From Acanthosepion esculentum (lineage: Eukaryota; Mollusca; Cephalopoda; Sepiida; Sepiidae), in the NCBI GenBank assembly GCA_964036315.1, contig OZ038480.1, forward strand, positions 13,452,305-13,516,304: a DNA stretch of 64,000 nt, in the 5' to 3' direction. Within the stretch, counting starts at the first letter, position 1, and the number at the start of each line of letters is the position of its first letter. This document shows positions 34,421 through 46,384 of this stretch, piece after piece. The notes beneath the pieces were generated by a model. The model was not told the origin of the DNA. It was given only the letters and a program-made list of their open reading frames with translations, and did no database searches. The translations under genes and the position numbers were made by a program.

Positions 34421-34980
34421 TTTAACTCAACTCTATAGGTTTTTGGTTCACCCCTGTATTGAACTCACAGCTCTTTGGGTCTAGTCACTGGATCTAACGA
34501 TCGTCTTTATCCACAAGGCCGGGTGTCCTTCAAACAGAACAACCTACCCTGGTGGACGAAATAAAGGGTTCGGTTAGAAATTTCAATCACCTGAAGATGG
34601 CCGGAGCGTACAACAGCCGAAACGTTGTAAAATAGCAATGAAAATGATGATCACAGAGGGAATAATGCAAATAATGCAAGTAATAATAATACCACATCTC
34701 AGAGATATAAAGGCCGAAACGTTTTGAATATGGCAATGAAGATGAAGATAACAGTCGGAATAACGTAAATAATGCAAGTAATCATAATACAGCATCTCAT
34801 AGATATAGAGGCCGAAACGTCGTGAACATGGCAATGATGATGAGGATGACAGTCCTCATTATGTAAAAATTGTAAGTAATCATAATAAGACAGATATTGA
34901 AGGAATGGCATGGGGAACTAGAACAATCTAACCCAGTGGACGAAATAAAGAGTTCGTTTCGAAATTCCAATAACCCGAAG
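34421..34980 (+). mobile_element. Dispersed element D with diverged 98-bp monomers (array founder region)
   Basis: A tRNA-like block read on the minus strand (about 34530-34440, A-box-like TGGATAAAGACGATCG, B-box-like GAGTTCAATACAGG) precedes, on the plus strand, CTGAAGA (34591-34597), TGGCC, a spacer and GCCGAAACGTTG (34616-34627). Three diverged 98-100-bp monomers follow, then a second partial D copy (34880-34990), where the regular array starts. Other D copies: 43495-43600 (-), 49100-49420 (-), 57480-57780 (+). Confidence 0.65.
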
Positions 34981-37900
34981 AAGGTCAAAGCGTACAACAG
35001 CCGAAACGTCGTGAATATGACAATGAAGATAAGGATAATAGTCCGAATAATGTAAATAATGCAAGTAATCATAATAACTCTTCTCAGAGATATAGAGGCC
35101 GAAACGTTGTGAATCTGGCAATGAAGATGAGGATAACAGTCGGAATTATGTAAATAATGCAAGTAATCATAATAACTCTTCTCAGAGATATAGAGGCCGA
35201 AAGTTGTGAATCGGGCAATGAAGATGAGGATAACAGTCTTAATAATGTAAATAATGCAAGTAATCATAATAACTCTTCTCAGTGATATAGAGGCCGAAAC
35301 GTAGTGAATCTGGCACTGAAGATGAGGATAACAGTCGGAATTATGTAAATAATGCAAGTAATCATAATAACTCTTCTCAGAGATATAGAGGCCGAAAGTT
35401 GTGAATCGGGCAATGAAGATGAGGATAACAGTCTTAATAATGTAAATAATGCAAGTAATCATAATAACTCTTCTCAGTGATATAGAGGCCGAAACGTAGT
35501 GAATCTGGCACTGAAGATGAGGATAACAGTTGGAATAATGTAAATAATGCAAGTAATCATAATAACTCTTCTCAGTGATATAGAGGCCGAAACGTTGTGA
35601 ATCTGGCAATGAAGATGAGGATAACAGTCGGAATTATGTAAATAATGCAAGTAATCATAATAACTCTTCTCAGAGATATAGAGGCCGAAAGTTGTGAATC
35701 GGGCAATGAAGATGAGGATAACAGTCTTAATAATGTAAATAATGCAAGTAATCATAATAACTCTTCTCAGTGATATAGAGGCCGAAACGTTGTGAATCTG
35801 GCACTGAAGATGAGGATAACAGTTGGAATAATGTAAATAATGCAAGTAATCATAATAACTCTTCTCAGTGATATAGAGGCCGAAACGTTGTGAATCTGGC
35901 AATGAAGATGAGGATAAAAGTCGGAATTATGTAAATAATGCAAGTAATCATAATAACTCTTCTCAGATATATAGAGGCCGAAACGTTATGAAACGGGCAA
36001 TGAAGATGGGGATAACAGTCGGAATAATGTAAATAATGCAAGTAATCATAATAACTCTTCTCAGAGATATAGAGGCCGAAACGTTGTGAATCTGGCAATG
36101 AAGATGAGGATAACAGTCGGAATTATGTAAATAATGAAAGTAATCATAATAACTCTTGTCAGAGATATAGAGGCCGAACTGTTGTGAATCTGGCAATGAA
36201 GATGAGGATAACAGTCGGAATTATGTAAATAATGCAAGTAATCATAATAACTCTTCTCAGAGATATAGAGGCCGAAACGTTGTAAATCTGGCAATGAAGA
36301 TAAGGATAACAGTCGGAATTATGTAAATAATGCAAGTAATCATAATAACTCTTCTCAGAGATATAGAGGCCGAACTGTTGTGAATCTGGCAATGAAGATA
36401 AGGATAACAGTCGGAATTATGTAAATAATGCAAGTAATCATAATAACTCTTCTCAGAGATATAGAGGCCGAAACGTTGTGAATCTGGCAATGAAGATGAG
36501 GATAACAGTCGGAATTATGTAAATAATGAAAGTAATCATAATAACTCTTGTCAGAGATATAGAGGCCGAACTGTTGTGAATCTGGCAATGAAGATGAGGA
36601 TAACAGTTGGAATAATGTAAATAATGCAAGTAATCATAATAACTCTTCTCAGATATATAGAGGCCGAAACGTTATGAAACTGGCAATGAAGATGGGGATA
36701 ACAGTCGGAATAATGTAAATAATGCAAGTAATCATAATAACTCTTCTCAGAGATATAGAGGCCGAAACGTTGTGAATCTGGCAATGAAGATGAGGATAAC
36801 AGTCGGAATTATGTAAATAATGAAAGTAATCATAATAACTCTTGTCAGAGATATAGAGGCCGAACTGTTGTGAATCTGGCAATGAAGATGAGGATAACAG
36901 TCGGAATTATGTAAATAATGCAAGTAATCATAATAACTCTTCTCAGAGATATAGAGGCCGAAACGTTGTAAATCTGGCAATGAAGATAAGGATAACAGTC
37001 GGAATTATGTAAATAATGCAAGTAATCATAATAACTCTTCTCAGAGATATAGAGGCCGAACTGTTGTGAATCTGGCAATGAAGATAAGGATAACAGTCGG
37101 AATTATGTAAATAATGCAAGTAATCATAATAACTCTTCTCAGAGATATAGAGGCCGAAACGTTGTGAATCTGGCAATGAAGATGAGGATAACAGTCGGAA
37201 TTATGTAAATAATGCAAGTAATCATAATAACTCTTCTCAGAGATATAGTGGCCGAAACGTTGTGAATCTGGCAATGAACATGAGGATAACAGTCGGAATT
37301 ATGTAAATAATGCAAGTAATCATAATAACTCTTCTCAGAGATATAGAGGCCGAACTGTTGTGAATCTGGCAATGAAGATAAGGATAACAGTCGGAATTAT
37401 GTAAATAATGCAAGTAATCATAATAACTCTTCTCAGAGATATAGAGGCCGAAACGTTGTGAATCTGGCAATGAAGATGAGGATAACAGTCGGAATAATGT
37501 AAATAATGCAAGTAATCATAATAACTCTTCTCAGAGATATAGAGGCCGAAACGTTGTGAATCTGGCAATGAAGATGAGGATAACAGTCGGAATTATGTAA
37601 ATAATGCAAGTAATCATAATAACTCTTCTCAGAGATATAGAGGCCGAAACGTTGTGAATCTGGCAATGAAGATGAGGATAACAGTCGGAATTATGTAAAT
37701 AATGCAAGTAATCATAATAACACTTCTCAGAGATATAGAGGCCGAAACGTTGTGAATCTGGCAATGAAGATGAGGATAACAGTCGGAATTATGTAAATAA
37801 TGCAAGTAATCATAATAACACTTCTCAGAGATATAGAGGCCGAAACGTTGTGAATCTGGCAATGAAGATGAGGATAACAGTCGGAATTATGTAAATAATG

Positions 37901-40288
37901 CAAGTAATCATAATAACTCTTCTCAGAGATATAGAGGCCGAAATGTTGTGAATCTGGCAATGAAGATGAGGATAACAGTCGGAATTATGTAAAAAATGCA
38001 AGTAATCATAATAACTCTTCTCAGAGATATAGAGGCCGAAACGTTGTGAATCTGGCAATGAAGATGAGGATAACAGTCGGAATTATGTAAATAATGCAAG
38101 TAATCATAATAACTCTTCTCAGAGATATAGAGGCCGAAACGTTGTGAATCTGGCAATGAAGATGAGGATAACAGTCGGAATTATGTAAATAATGCAAGTA
38201 ATCATAATAACTCTTCTCAGAGATATAGAGGCCGAAACGTTGTGAATCTGGCAATGAAGATGAGGATAACAGTCGGAATTATGTAAATAATGCAAGTAAT
38301 CATAATAACTCTTCTCAGAGATATAGAGGCCGAAATGTTGTGAATCTGGCAATGAAGATGAGGATAACAGTCGGAATTATGTAAATAATGCAAGTAATCA
38401 TAATAACTCTTCTCAGAGATATAGAGGCCGAAACGTTGTGAATCTGGCAATGAAGATGAGGATAACAGTCGGAATTATGTAAATAATGCAAGTAATCATA
38501 ATAACTCTTCTCAGAGATATAGTGGCCGAAACGTTGTGAATCTGGCAATGAAGATGAGGATAACAGTCGGAATTATGTAAATAATGCAAGTAATCATAAT
38601 AACTCTTCTCAGAGATATAGAGGCCGAAATGTTGTGAATCTGGCAATGAAGATGAGGATAACAGTCGGAATTATGTAAATAATGCAAGTAATCATAATAA
38701 CTCTTCTCAGAGATATAGTGGCCGAAACGTTGTGAATCTGGCAATGAAGATGAGGATAACAGTCGGAATTATGTAAATAATGCAAGTAATCATAATAACT
38801 CTTCTCAGAGATATAGAGGCCGAAACGTTGTGAATCTGGCAATGAAGATGAGGATAACAGTCGGAATTATGGAAATAATGCAAGTAATCATAATAACTCT
38901 TCTCAGAGATATAGTGGCCGAAACGTTGTGAATCTGGCAATGAAGATGAGGATAACAGTCGGAATTATGTAAATAATGCAAGTAATCATAATAACTCTTC
39001 TCAGAGATATAGAGGCCGAAACGTTGTGAATCTGGCAATGAAGATGAGGATAACAGTCGGAATTATGTAAATAATGCAAGTAATCATAATAACTCTTCTC
39101 AGAGATATAGAGGCCGAAACGTTGTGAATCTGGCAATGAAGATGAGGATAACAGTCGGAATTATGGAAATAATGCAAGTAATCATAATAACTCTTCTCAG
39201 AGATATAGTGGCCGAAACGTTGTGAATCTGGCAATGAAGATGAGGATAACAGTCGGAATTATGTAAATAATGCAAGTAATCATAATAACTCTTCTCAGAG
39301 ATATAGAGGCCGAAACGTTGTGAATCTGGCAATGAAGATGAGGATAACAGTCGGAATTATGTAAATAATGCAAGTAATCATAATAACTCTTCTCAGAGAT
39401 ATAGAGGCCGAAACGTTGTGAATCTGGCAATGAAGATGAGGATAACAGTCGGAATTATGTAAATAATGCAAGTAATCATAATAACTCTTCTCAGAGATAT
39501 AGAGGCCGAAATGTTGTGAATCTGGCAATGAAGATGAGGATAACAGTCGGAATTATGGAAATAATGCAAGTAATCATAATAACTCTTCTCAGAGATATAG
39601 AGGCCGAAACGTTGTGAATCTGGCAATGAAGATGAGGATAACAGTCGGAATTATGTAAATAATGCAAGTAATCATAATAACTCTTCTCAGAGATATAGAG
39701 GCCGAAACGTTGTGAATCTGGCAATGAAGATAAGGATAACAGTCGGAATTATGTAAATAATGCAAGTAATCATAATAACTCTTCTCAGAGATATAGAGGC
39801 CGAAACGTTGTGAATCTGGCAATGAAGATGAGGATAACAGTCGGAATTATGTAAATAATGCAAGTAATCATAATAACTCTTCTCAGAGATATAGAGGCCG
39901 AAACGTTGTGAATCTGGCAATGAAGATGAGGATAACAGTCGGAATTATGTAAATAATGCAAGTAATCATAATAACTCTTCTCAGAGATATAGAGGCCGAA
40001 ATGTTGTGAATCTGGCAATGAAGATGAGGATAACAGTCGGAATTATGGAAATAATGCAAGTAATCATAATAACTCTTCTCAGAGATATAGAGGCCGAAAC
40101 GTTGTGAATCTGGCAATGAAGATGAGGATAACAGTCGGAATTATGTAAATAATGCAAGTAATCATAATAACTCTTCTCAGAGATATAGAGGCCGAAACGT
40201 TGTGAATCTGGCAATGAAGATAAGGATAACAGTCGGAATTATGTAAATAATGCAAGTAATCATAATAACTCTTCTCAGAGATATAGAC
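34981..40288. repeat. 98-bp satellite array, about 54 monomers
   Basis: Head-to-tail array. Unit landmarks are AGGCCGAAACGTTGTGAAT, CTGGCAATGAAGATGAGG, ATAACAGTCGGAATTATG, TAAATAATGCAAGTAATC and ATAATAACTCTTCTCAGAG. Early units (35.1-35.9 kb) alternate 98 and 97 bp (CCGAAACG versus CCGAAAG), and since 195 is a multiple of three this produces an accidental 270-codon frame on the minus strand. Higher-order copies: a 7-monomer, 686-bp block (36061 onward repeated at 36747 onward), 294-bp (38805/39099) and 490-bp (39393/39883) blocks. Later units are nearly uniform. Non-coding. Confidence 0.98.
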
Positions 40289-41220
40289 TGATACAATCAT
40301 TGACTGTCAAAAAAGAAGAGTGAAGCCGATTCGTATTATGTGCAATAAATTTCCGTGGAACCTTTTTTTCATTGATTTAAGCTTTGTTTTCTTGAAAAGT
40401 TTCTTGGATTTCCTTAATATTTGATGGAAATGACGGTGCCTCGTGCAGTCCTTGAATATATGACTGTTCCGTCGCTCTTATCTATATAATATTAAAACTC
40501 TACTGTTGTATATATCTATATGCGTTCCCGAAATACAGTTTACACGGTAGATAATGCCCCAACCAATTGAGGAAAGCAATATTATACCTTGAACCCCTAT
40601 CGAGTGTAGCGCAAATTTAATTAAAATTAAACCAAGGATTCTTAAGCAAGGACCATTTTTTACGGTATATTTAAAGGAAATTCAGTGTTCGTTTTCGGTA
40701 CATATTTATATATCAATCCGCGTATATGAATAAACGCTTGAATATTATATATCAAATATTGTGTGTGTGAAAAGATAATAAACACTCATGATAACATATA
40801 ACAACATTATTAAATAAATTTAAATAAGCATAGCTCAACATGTATTTATATAACGCGCTGCACTACATTAGAACTTTTGTTTTTATAAACAATTATTTGA
40901 CGAACAGGCTATATGTGACGCATGACTTGGTGGTAAAAAAATAAATTGATACATGCTGATTTGCCGATGCGAGAAAGAAACAAGTATGTATAATAAAAAA
41001 ATATACTCATTTGGAAAATGATTATACGTGTTTTAATCTATTACTCCAAATTTTCACTCATCGTATAAACTATGAAGGTCAGTAGAAAAATACACCTTTT
41101 TACCGTCTTTGAATACAAATTAAAATGTAAAATTAATAATAAAATTACTAATATTGTTACCTCATTATTTTGTATAATGCACTGATTTTAAAAGAAACCC
41201 AACGTGTCTGTGGTAAATCA
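40289..41220. other. AT-rich sequence without recognisable feature
   Basis: No open frame of note, no copies elsewhere in the window, no tRNA-like box. Confidence 0.5.
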
Positions 41221-41224
41221 AGTA

Positions 41225-41490
41225 GATACATATATATATTTTTGTCATCCACAGAAAGACTGTTTCGCAGCTCATCTGTGTGGCTAGACGTCCGGTAGCC
41301 TCTGGCTAAGATCGAAACCCGACTGAATTTGCGTCAGTCGGAACGTCTCCCGCTAAGCCATCGACGCAGGGAAGGGACGAAGGTGAATTTTAGTGTGTTT
41401 ATTTTTAGATTTAGATAAACACAGTGACTGACAGTGACTCAATTCTGCCGAAGAGTCGTGCAATATTAACTTAAATTGTCACTGTTTACA
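41225..41490 (-). mobile_element. tRNA-derived SINE with decayed hammerhead (family B1), minus strand
   Basis: Inverted full-length relative of 26237-26510, sharing the 5' block (CAGTGACTGACAGTGACTC), A box TGGCTTAGCGGGAGACG, B box GGGTTTCGATCTT and ribozyme position. The TA tail lies at 41229-41240. Confidence 0.72.
41249..41283 (-). ncRNA. Decayed hammerhead (family B1)
   Basis: Minus strand: stem I CCACA/TGTGG kept, core CAGATGA (U4 to A), stem II reduced to GCTGC by deletion, GAAA kept. Expected inactive. Confidence 0.65.
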
Positions 41491-41509
41491 AATTCACACC
41501 TCAAACCGG

Positions 41510-41510
<1 letters not shown>

Positions 41511-41560
<50 letters not shown>

Positions 41561-41569
41561 CTATGCCAA

Positions 41570-41646
<77 letters not shown>
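41511..41646. repeat. (TA)n(GT)n(TA)n microsatellite
   Basis: Compound dinucleotide tract. Confidence 0.97.
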
Positions 41647-41649
<3 letters not shown>

Positions 41650-41704
41650 GTGAACACAGAAGTCAACATTCAGAGGCGATATATATATGTATATATATAT
41701 TGAA

Positions 41705-41749
<45 letters not shown>

Positions 41750-41783
41750 TTGAAAATTATATAAAATATTATATAATTATATG

Positions 41784-42007
41784 CATGTTATAAGATCACT
41801 ACAAAAATAATGATTTTGTAGTGACCAATCAGAAAAAAGTGTAGTTATATGGTCATCATAGGTTATGTAACAATGTCTCCCATATTGAGGAGATTTGTTT
41901 GGTTTTGCACTCTTAAAATTCTTTATTTTCCTATCAACACCATTACTTAACAAGACACCAGAGGTGTTCAAACAAAATGGCTATTTTTGTAGTGATTTTA
42001 TAACATG
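41784..42007. mobile_element. MITE, 224 bp, copy 1
   Basis: Inverted termini CATGTTATAAGATCACTAC and its near-perfect complement ending at 42007. An inner ATCACTACAAAA/TTTTGTAGTGA hairpin is also present. No transposase. A degraded half copy lies at about 48290-48365. Confidence 0.7.
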
Positions 42008-42121
42008 ATTATGCTATAATTTTTGAATAAATAATATTTTCTCTACTCTGTACTGAGCACTCTTTTGAAAATAGCGGTTTTGGTTATGAGAATTTTATTC
42101 CATCTATACCAACCATGTACT

Positions 42122-42190
<69 letters not shown>

Positions 42191-42245
42191 GTGAACACAG
42201 AAGTCAACATTCAGAGGCGATATATATATGTATATATATATTGAA

Positions 42246-42290
<45 letters not shown>

Positions 42291-42324
42291 TTGAAAATTA
42301 TATAAAATATTATATAATTATATG

Positions 42325-42548
42325 CATGTTATAAGATCACTACAAAAATAATGATTTTGTAGTGACCAATCAGAAAAAAGTGTAGTTATATGGTCATCAT
42401 AGGTTATGTAACAATGTCTCCCATATTGAGGAGATTTGTTTGGTTTTGCACTCTTAAAATTCTTTATTTTCCTATCAACACCATTACTTAACAAGACACC
42501 AGAGGTGTTCAAACAAAATGGCTATTTTTGTAGTGATTTTATAACATG
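42325..42548. mobile_element. MITE, 224 bp, copy 2
   Basis: Identical to copy 1, carried by the 541-bp duplication. Confidence 0.7.
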
Positions 42549-42662
42549 ATTATGCTATAATTTTTGAATAAATAATATTTTCTCTACTCTGTACTGAGCA
42601 CTCTTTTGAAAATAGCGGTTTTGGTTATGAGAATTTTATTCCATCTATACCAACCATGTACT

Positions 42663-42663
<1 letters not shown>

Positions 42664-42720
<57 letters not shown>
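42664..42720. repeat. (TA)n microsatellite
   Basis: Pure TA run. Confidence 0.98.
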
Positions 42721-42724
<4 letters not shown>

Positions 42725-42899
42725 ATAGATGTTTTATTTTACAAACACAATTAGCACATTGTGACCGTGTTTGTAGTTAATATTACTGAGTGTTTTTATT
42801 TATTTATTTTTAAGGCTTTCATTATTTTTTATCTTTTTTTTAAAAATCCCTATAACTCTAGAAAGATACACACAACCTATGCACCTAATTTAAAAAGCA

Positions 42900-43080
42900 A
42901 AAATCTGTCTTGATAATAGTCAAAAGTATGGCCGTAAACACTCGGAATTACAGAACATTTGGACAGTTTCTCCACAGTCTGTGTCCCAAAAAGAAAACAC
43001 TTGTTTAAACATAAGAAAAATTAAATAAAAAGCTTAATTGCAGTATCTTGTCTGTCGTTTTTAATGAAACACGCACTAGC
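42900..43080 (+). mobile_element. Penelope-like element 3' end, solo
   Basis: Similar to 29515-29670: TTGATAATAG, TGGCCGTAAACACTCGG, then the downstream ATCTTGTCTGTCGT block. No coding part remains. Confidence 0.5.
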
Positions 43081-43200
43081 AAATTAAGAGATGGTTTCAT
43101 GCTCCTCAAAACCTCCCGATAAAAGGCCTTACTGTTGGACTTAGTTTGTCGTCTTACCCAGGACGCGGATGTAGTTTATTGTCATACACTGGACGTTAAT
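43081..43200 (+). mobile_element. Fragment of the 23.6-kb composite repeat
   Basis: AAATTAAGAGATGGTTTCATG, CTTACTGTTGGACTT and TTACCCAGGACGCGGATG (43155-43172) match 23684-23790 in order. Confidence 0.65.
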
Positions 43201-43732
43201 TTTAAGAAGACAGCATTCATGGTTGCGGGCAAAAAAGGCTGTCGTCACAATGTGAATTACGGGGACGTCAATGTCAAGCTGGTGCGTCATTCTCTTATCT
43301 GAGTTGTGCAAAAAGTAACGATGACTAAGTGTGACACAGAGATACAAATGTACAGAGAAAATGCAGAACAATTTCGTTACAAATGAAGAGAAATCTTGTC
43401 CAAGTAAAACGCAGTTCTACCAAAGAACGCCATGGAATATATATGACACAAATGGACGAGTTTTGAAATGAATAGCTATTACAAAGAAGCTGTTAGTTTA
43501 ACTTTTTACACTGTTTGCATTGTTCGGACTGTTATCCTCATCTTTGTTGTCATATACACGACATTTCGGCCGTTGTACGCTCTGGCCTTTCGTTGAAACA
43601 TGAGACAAAGGAGGCGACATATGGAGTAAGAGTGAGGATTACGAGATGAAATCACTGTTAGATTGGCTGACCTTTTAGTTTTTGCTCTAGCTTCTTGAAG
43701 ATGATTCAGGCAAGCAGATTGATATATATATA

Positions 43733-43780
<48 letters not shown>

Positions 43781-44135
43781 TGTCTGTCGGTCTGTCTGTC
43801 TGTCTTTCAAGATCGTGATGATCAAAGTTTCTAAAGAAATGGGAGTTATGTGCCCTTATCCAGAAGTGTGTCAGATCAGATGTTTCCCCGTTCCTTCTCT
43901 CCAGGAAAAATTCCTTTCCTTAACTCCATATCGATAAACGAGATGCCCGTAAATAAAACGGTCGCTGATTGCAACTCCTAGGGGGTTGGTGCGGAAATGA
44001 AAGGGAGCAACGACACAGGGTGGGAGGGACGAATGGATAGCGAATAAAATGGCACTACGAGAGAATTGGAGATTAATAATATTTTAACCTCGTTCCTTTT
44101 CTATAATTTAATTCCAAACTCATTCTCACTTTCTC
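43201..44135. other. Mostly unassigned; partial element D at 43495-43600 (-) and a GT tract
   Basis: Minus-strand 43600-43495 contains GCCAGAGCGTACAACGGCCG and the first part of the 98-bp monomer. A (GT)n(GTCT)n tract lies at 43735-43805. The rest shows no gene. Confidence 0.5.
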
Positions 44136-44139
44136 TTTC

Positions 44140-44757
44140 ATGCGTACGAACATTCATTCTTTCTTTCTGTCTTTCGGCATTCCTTCCTTTCTTCCCTCAT
44201 TTCTTCTTCCTATCTTTCTTTCTTTCTTTTTTCTTTCTTTCTTTCTTCCTTTCTTCCTTCTTTTATTCTTCCTTTCTTCTTCCTTTCTTTCTTCTTTCTT
44301 TCTTTCGCTTTTTCTTTTTTTCTTTCTTACTTTCGTTCTTTTGTCTTTTTCTTTCTTTTCCTTTCTTTATTTCTTTTTCTTTTTCTTTCTTTCTTTTACT
44401 TTTTTCTTTCTTTCTTTCTTTCTATCCTTTTCTTTTTCTTTCTTTCTTCCTTTCTTTCTTTCTTTCTTTCTTTCTGCATTCCTTCCTTTCTTCCCTCATT
44501 GCTTCTTTCTATCTTACTTCCTATCTTTCTTTCTTTTTTCCTTCTTCCTTTCTTCCTTCCTTCTTTTATTCTTCCTTTCTTTCTGCTTTCTTTCTTTCTT
44601 TTTCTTTCTTTCTTTCTTTCTTTCTTAGCGGCATTTCTTCCTTTCTTTCTTCCTTTCTTCCTTTCTTTCTTTCTGCTTTCTTCCTTCTTTTCTTCTTCCT
44701 TTCTTCTTCTTTCCTTTCTGCTTTCTTTCTTCCTTTCTTTCCCATTCATATTTGTGT
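44140..44757. repeat. CT-rich (CTTT/CTTCCTTT)n block
   Basis: About 600 bp almost purely pyrimidine on the plus strand, built of CTTT and CTTCC units. Its Phe/Ser-rich and Lys/Glu/Arg-rich open frames are repeat translations. Could form triplex (H) DNA. Confidence 0.95.
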
Positions 44758-44822
44758 GTTCCTTGTTTTCCAGTGACCTACCACTTGGAACTTCACCCCA
44801 CTTTGCGTTACCATCCACCACG

Positions 44823-44911
44823 CATGCGCACGAACGAGGGATGCTGGGAATTTTAAATTAAAAACAATATTGTTAAATTTAAAATTCCCAGCATTCCTCG
44901 TTCGTGCTCAT
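44823..44911. repeat. Palindromic element, almost no loop
   Basis: 44823-44860 is the near-exact complement of 44874-44911 (GCACGAACGAGGGATGCTGG versus CCAGCATTCCTCGTTCGTGC), and the centre AACAATATTGTT is itself palindromic. One arm resembles 56084-56122. Confidence 0.85.
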
Positions 44912-44989
44912 GTGTAGTCGCGCCAACAAAACAAATTTTGGCCGATGAAGTACGAAATATTTTTATATATAATAATTAATATATTGTTA

Positions 44990-45019
<30 letters not shown>

Positions 45020-45020
<1 letters not shown>

Positions 45021-45235
45021 ACGTAAATCATTCATACGAAAAACAGATAATGAAGTTAATTATATGGCAAGAATCACTCTCGCAAACAATATTTAATAAT
45101 AAAATACAATCAACCTCGAATCCGTTAATGAATGGTTTGATCCTTTTTTATAAAATCCGGTTTTATCATGTCTTATTTTTGCTACTAGCTCAGCTTTCAA
45201 TCGTTTCATACGACCATCATCAGGTAGAACATTAG
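45020..45235 (-). mobile_element. PLE-type terminal repeat, solo
   Basis: 45020-45150 is related to the arms of the 25.5-25.9-kb element. The minus strand then has CTGATGA, TGGTC and TGAAACG at about 45228-45200, a degenerate version of the PLE 3' hairpin motif. Confidence 0.5.
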
Positions 45236-45282
45236 ATAAGTTTTTTAAATCCAGGTAATAACGAGACATCGAAAGATAGTGC

Positions 45283-45391
45283 AAACCGAAAGAAGTGTTT
45301 TTTTTAGAAATGTGATATTGTTAACTGTATGAATAATTTTGGAGCGTGCAGTTAACAATATCACATTTCTAAAAAACACTTCTTTCGGTTT
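45283..45391. repeat. Perfect-arm hairpin
   Basis: Arms 45283-45327 and 45349-45391 are complementary over about 43 bp (CCGAAAGAAGTGTTTTTT and AGAAATGTGATATTGTTAAC), differing only in T-run length, around a 21-nt loop. No flanking duplication recognised. Confidence 0.9.
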
Positions 45392-45754
45392 GAACTAAAT
45401 AAGTCATGTAGCAACATCAGCACGGCAGAGAGCACTCCTTTAAAGGCAAGTAAGGGCAAAAATATTTTAAGTCAAGTGATAGCGATTGCTGTATGAGTCG
45501 TACGATTTTTGAATCAAGCACGGGCAACGCCGGGCCATGTTGCTAGTAAAAAATGATTCTTTCTTTCGTTTTTAGTTTCTTTTAATGTTGATTTCATTTT
45601 CTTTTGGGTGGACTATTCGTACTTTCCTTTCTTTCTAGTTTGTTTTATTCTTTTATTTTTCATATATTTCTTTGACATATTCTTCGTCATTAGTTAAATA
45701 TAATGAAACATTAAACAGACAAACCGTGTTGTTTTTGTAATCAAACTTGTAGGT

Positions 45755-46145
45755 CCTGGCCTGGCATCTCGACACCAATCATTTTCTCAAAGACGCGATG
45801 TGGCTTCTTTCTGTCTTTTTTACAAATATTTTCATGACAGCTGCTCTGATGAGCTACATTCACTGGTACACCAACTGCATGCATTTAAGCGTGCTACTAG
45901 GTTGGCATCTTGGTCCCACCCATTCACTGTCGAAACAGTTAAATTTAACCACCTCTTCTACTCCAACGCGTTCTTACCTAGCACTTCCCGACAGTGGAAC
46001 TCCCTTCATCTTAGTTGTTTCCCTGATAACTATATTCTTCAAATATTCAAATGTAATGTCAATTGACATCTTCTGATGCCTTGATCTTGATTCCCGTCCT
46101 TTTCTTTATCCTTTTCCTAGTGGCGCTCTCACCTTGCTTGTGCAT
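45755..46145 (+). pseudogene. LINE ORF2 C-terminus (family 2), good frame
   Basis: Frame 45800-46066 reads MASFCLFYKYFHDSCSDELH, then ATRLASWSHPFTVETVKFNH, TSRQWNSLHLSCFPDNYILQ and IFKCNVN. It is the best match in the window to the LINE C-terminal tail (SLFYRYxHG... HPF ... RTxRLWNSLP ... NLQxFKxxVNxHL). It is 5'-truncated and lacks the catalytic palm. Confidence 0.7.
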
Positions 46146-46155
46146 ATTGTTACAT

Positions 46156-46157
<2 letters not shown>

Positions 46158-46221
<64 letters not shown>
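46158..46221. repeat. (TA)n microsatellite
   Basis: TA run after the LINE 3' region. Confidence 0.97.
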
Positions 46222-46223
<2 letters not shown>

Positions 46224-46384
46224 ATTCAATTTGTAAATCTGATGAATTGGATCGTGATTACGATTCCAATGTAATAAATTATAACCATATAATATTAGTG
46301 TTTGAGATTTTTATGTTATATTATTGCTCTCTATTGTACATTGAGCTCTAACTGGATTTTATCTTCTTGGAAATATATATATAC

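Larger units (their letters stand above)
41579..42660. repeat. 541-bp tandem duplication
   Basis: The sequence ending at ACCATGTAC (42120) recurs 541 bp downstream. Over the unique part (41647-42124 versus 42188-42665) I see no differences, even inside the TA tracts that separate the copies. Each copy contains a fragment of the palindromic family seen at 63871, plus one MITE. It is either a very recent duplication or an assembly error. Confidence 0.9.

Noticed and set aside
34797..40300. 77-codon minus-strand frames and one of 270 codons
   Set aside because: Translations of the 98-bp satellite; the long one arises because 97+98 bp is divisible by three.
44066..44861. Phe/Ser-rich frame of 236 codons and its antisense Lys/Glu/Arg-rich frame
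   Set aside because: Pure translation of a CT-rich simple repeat.
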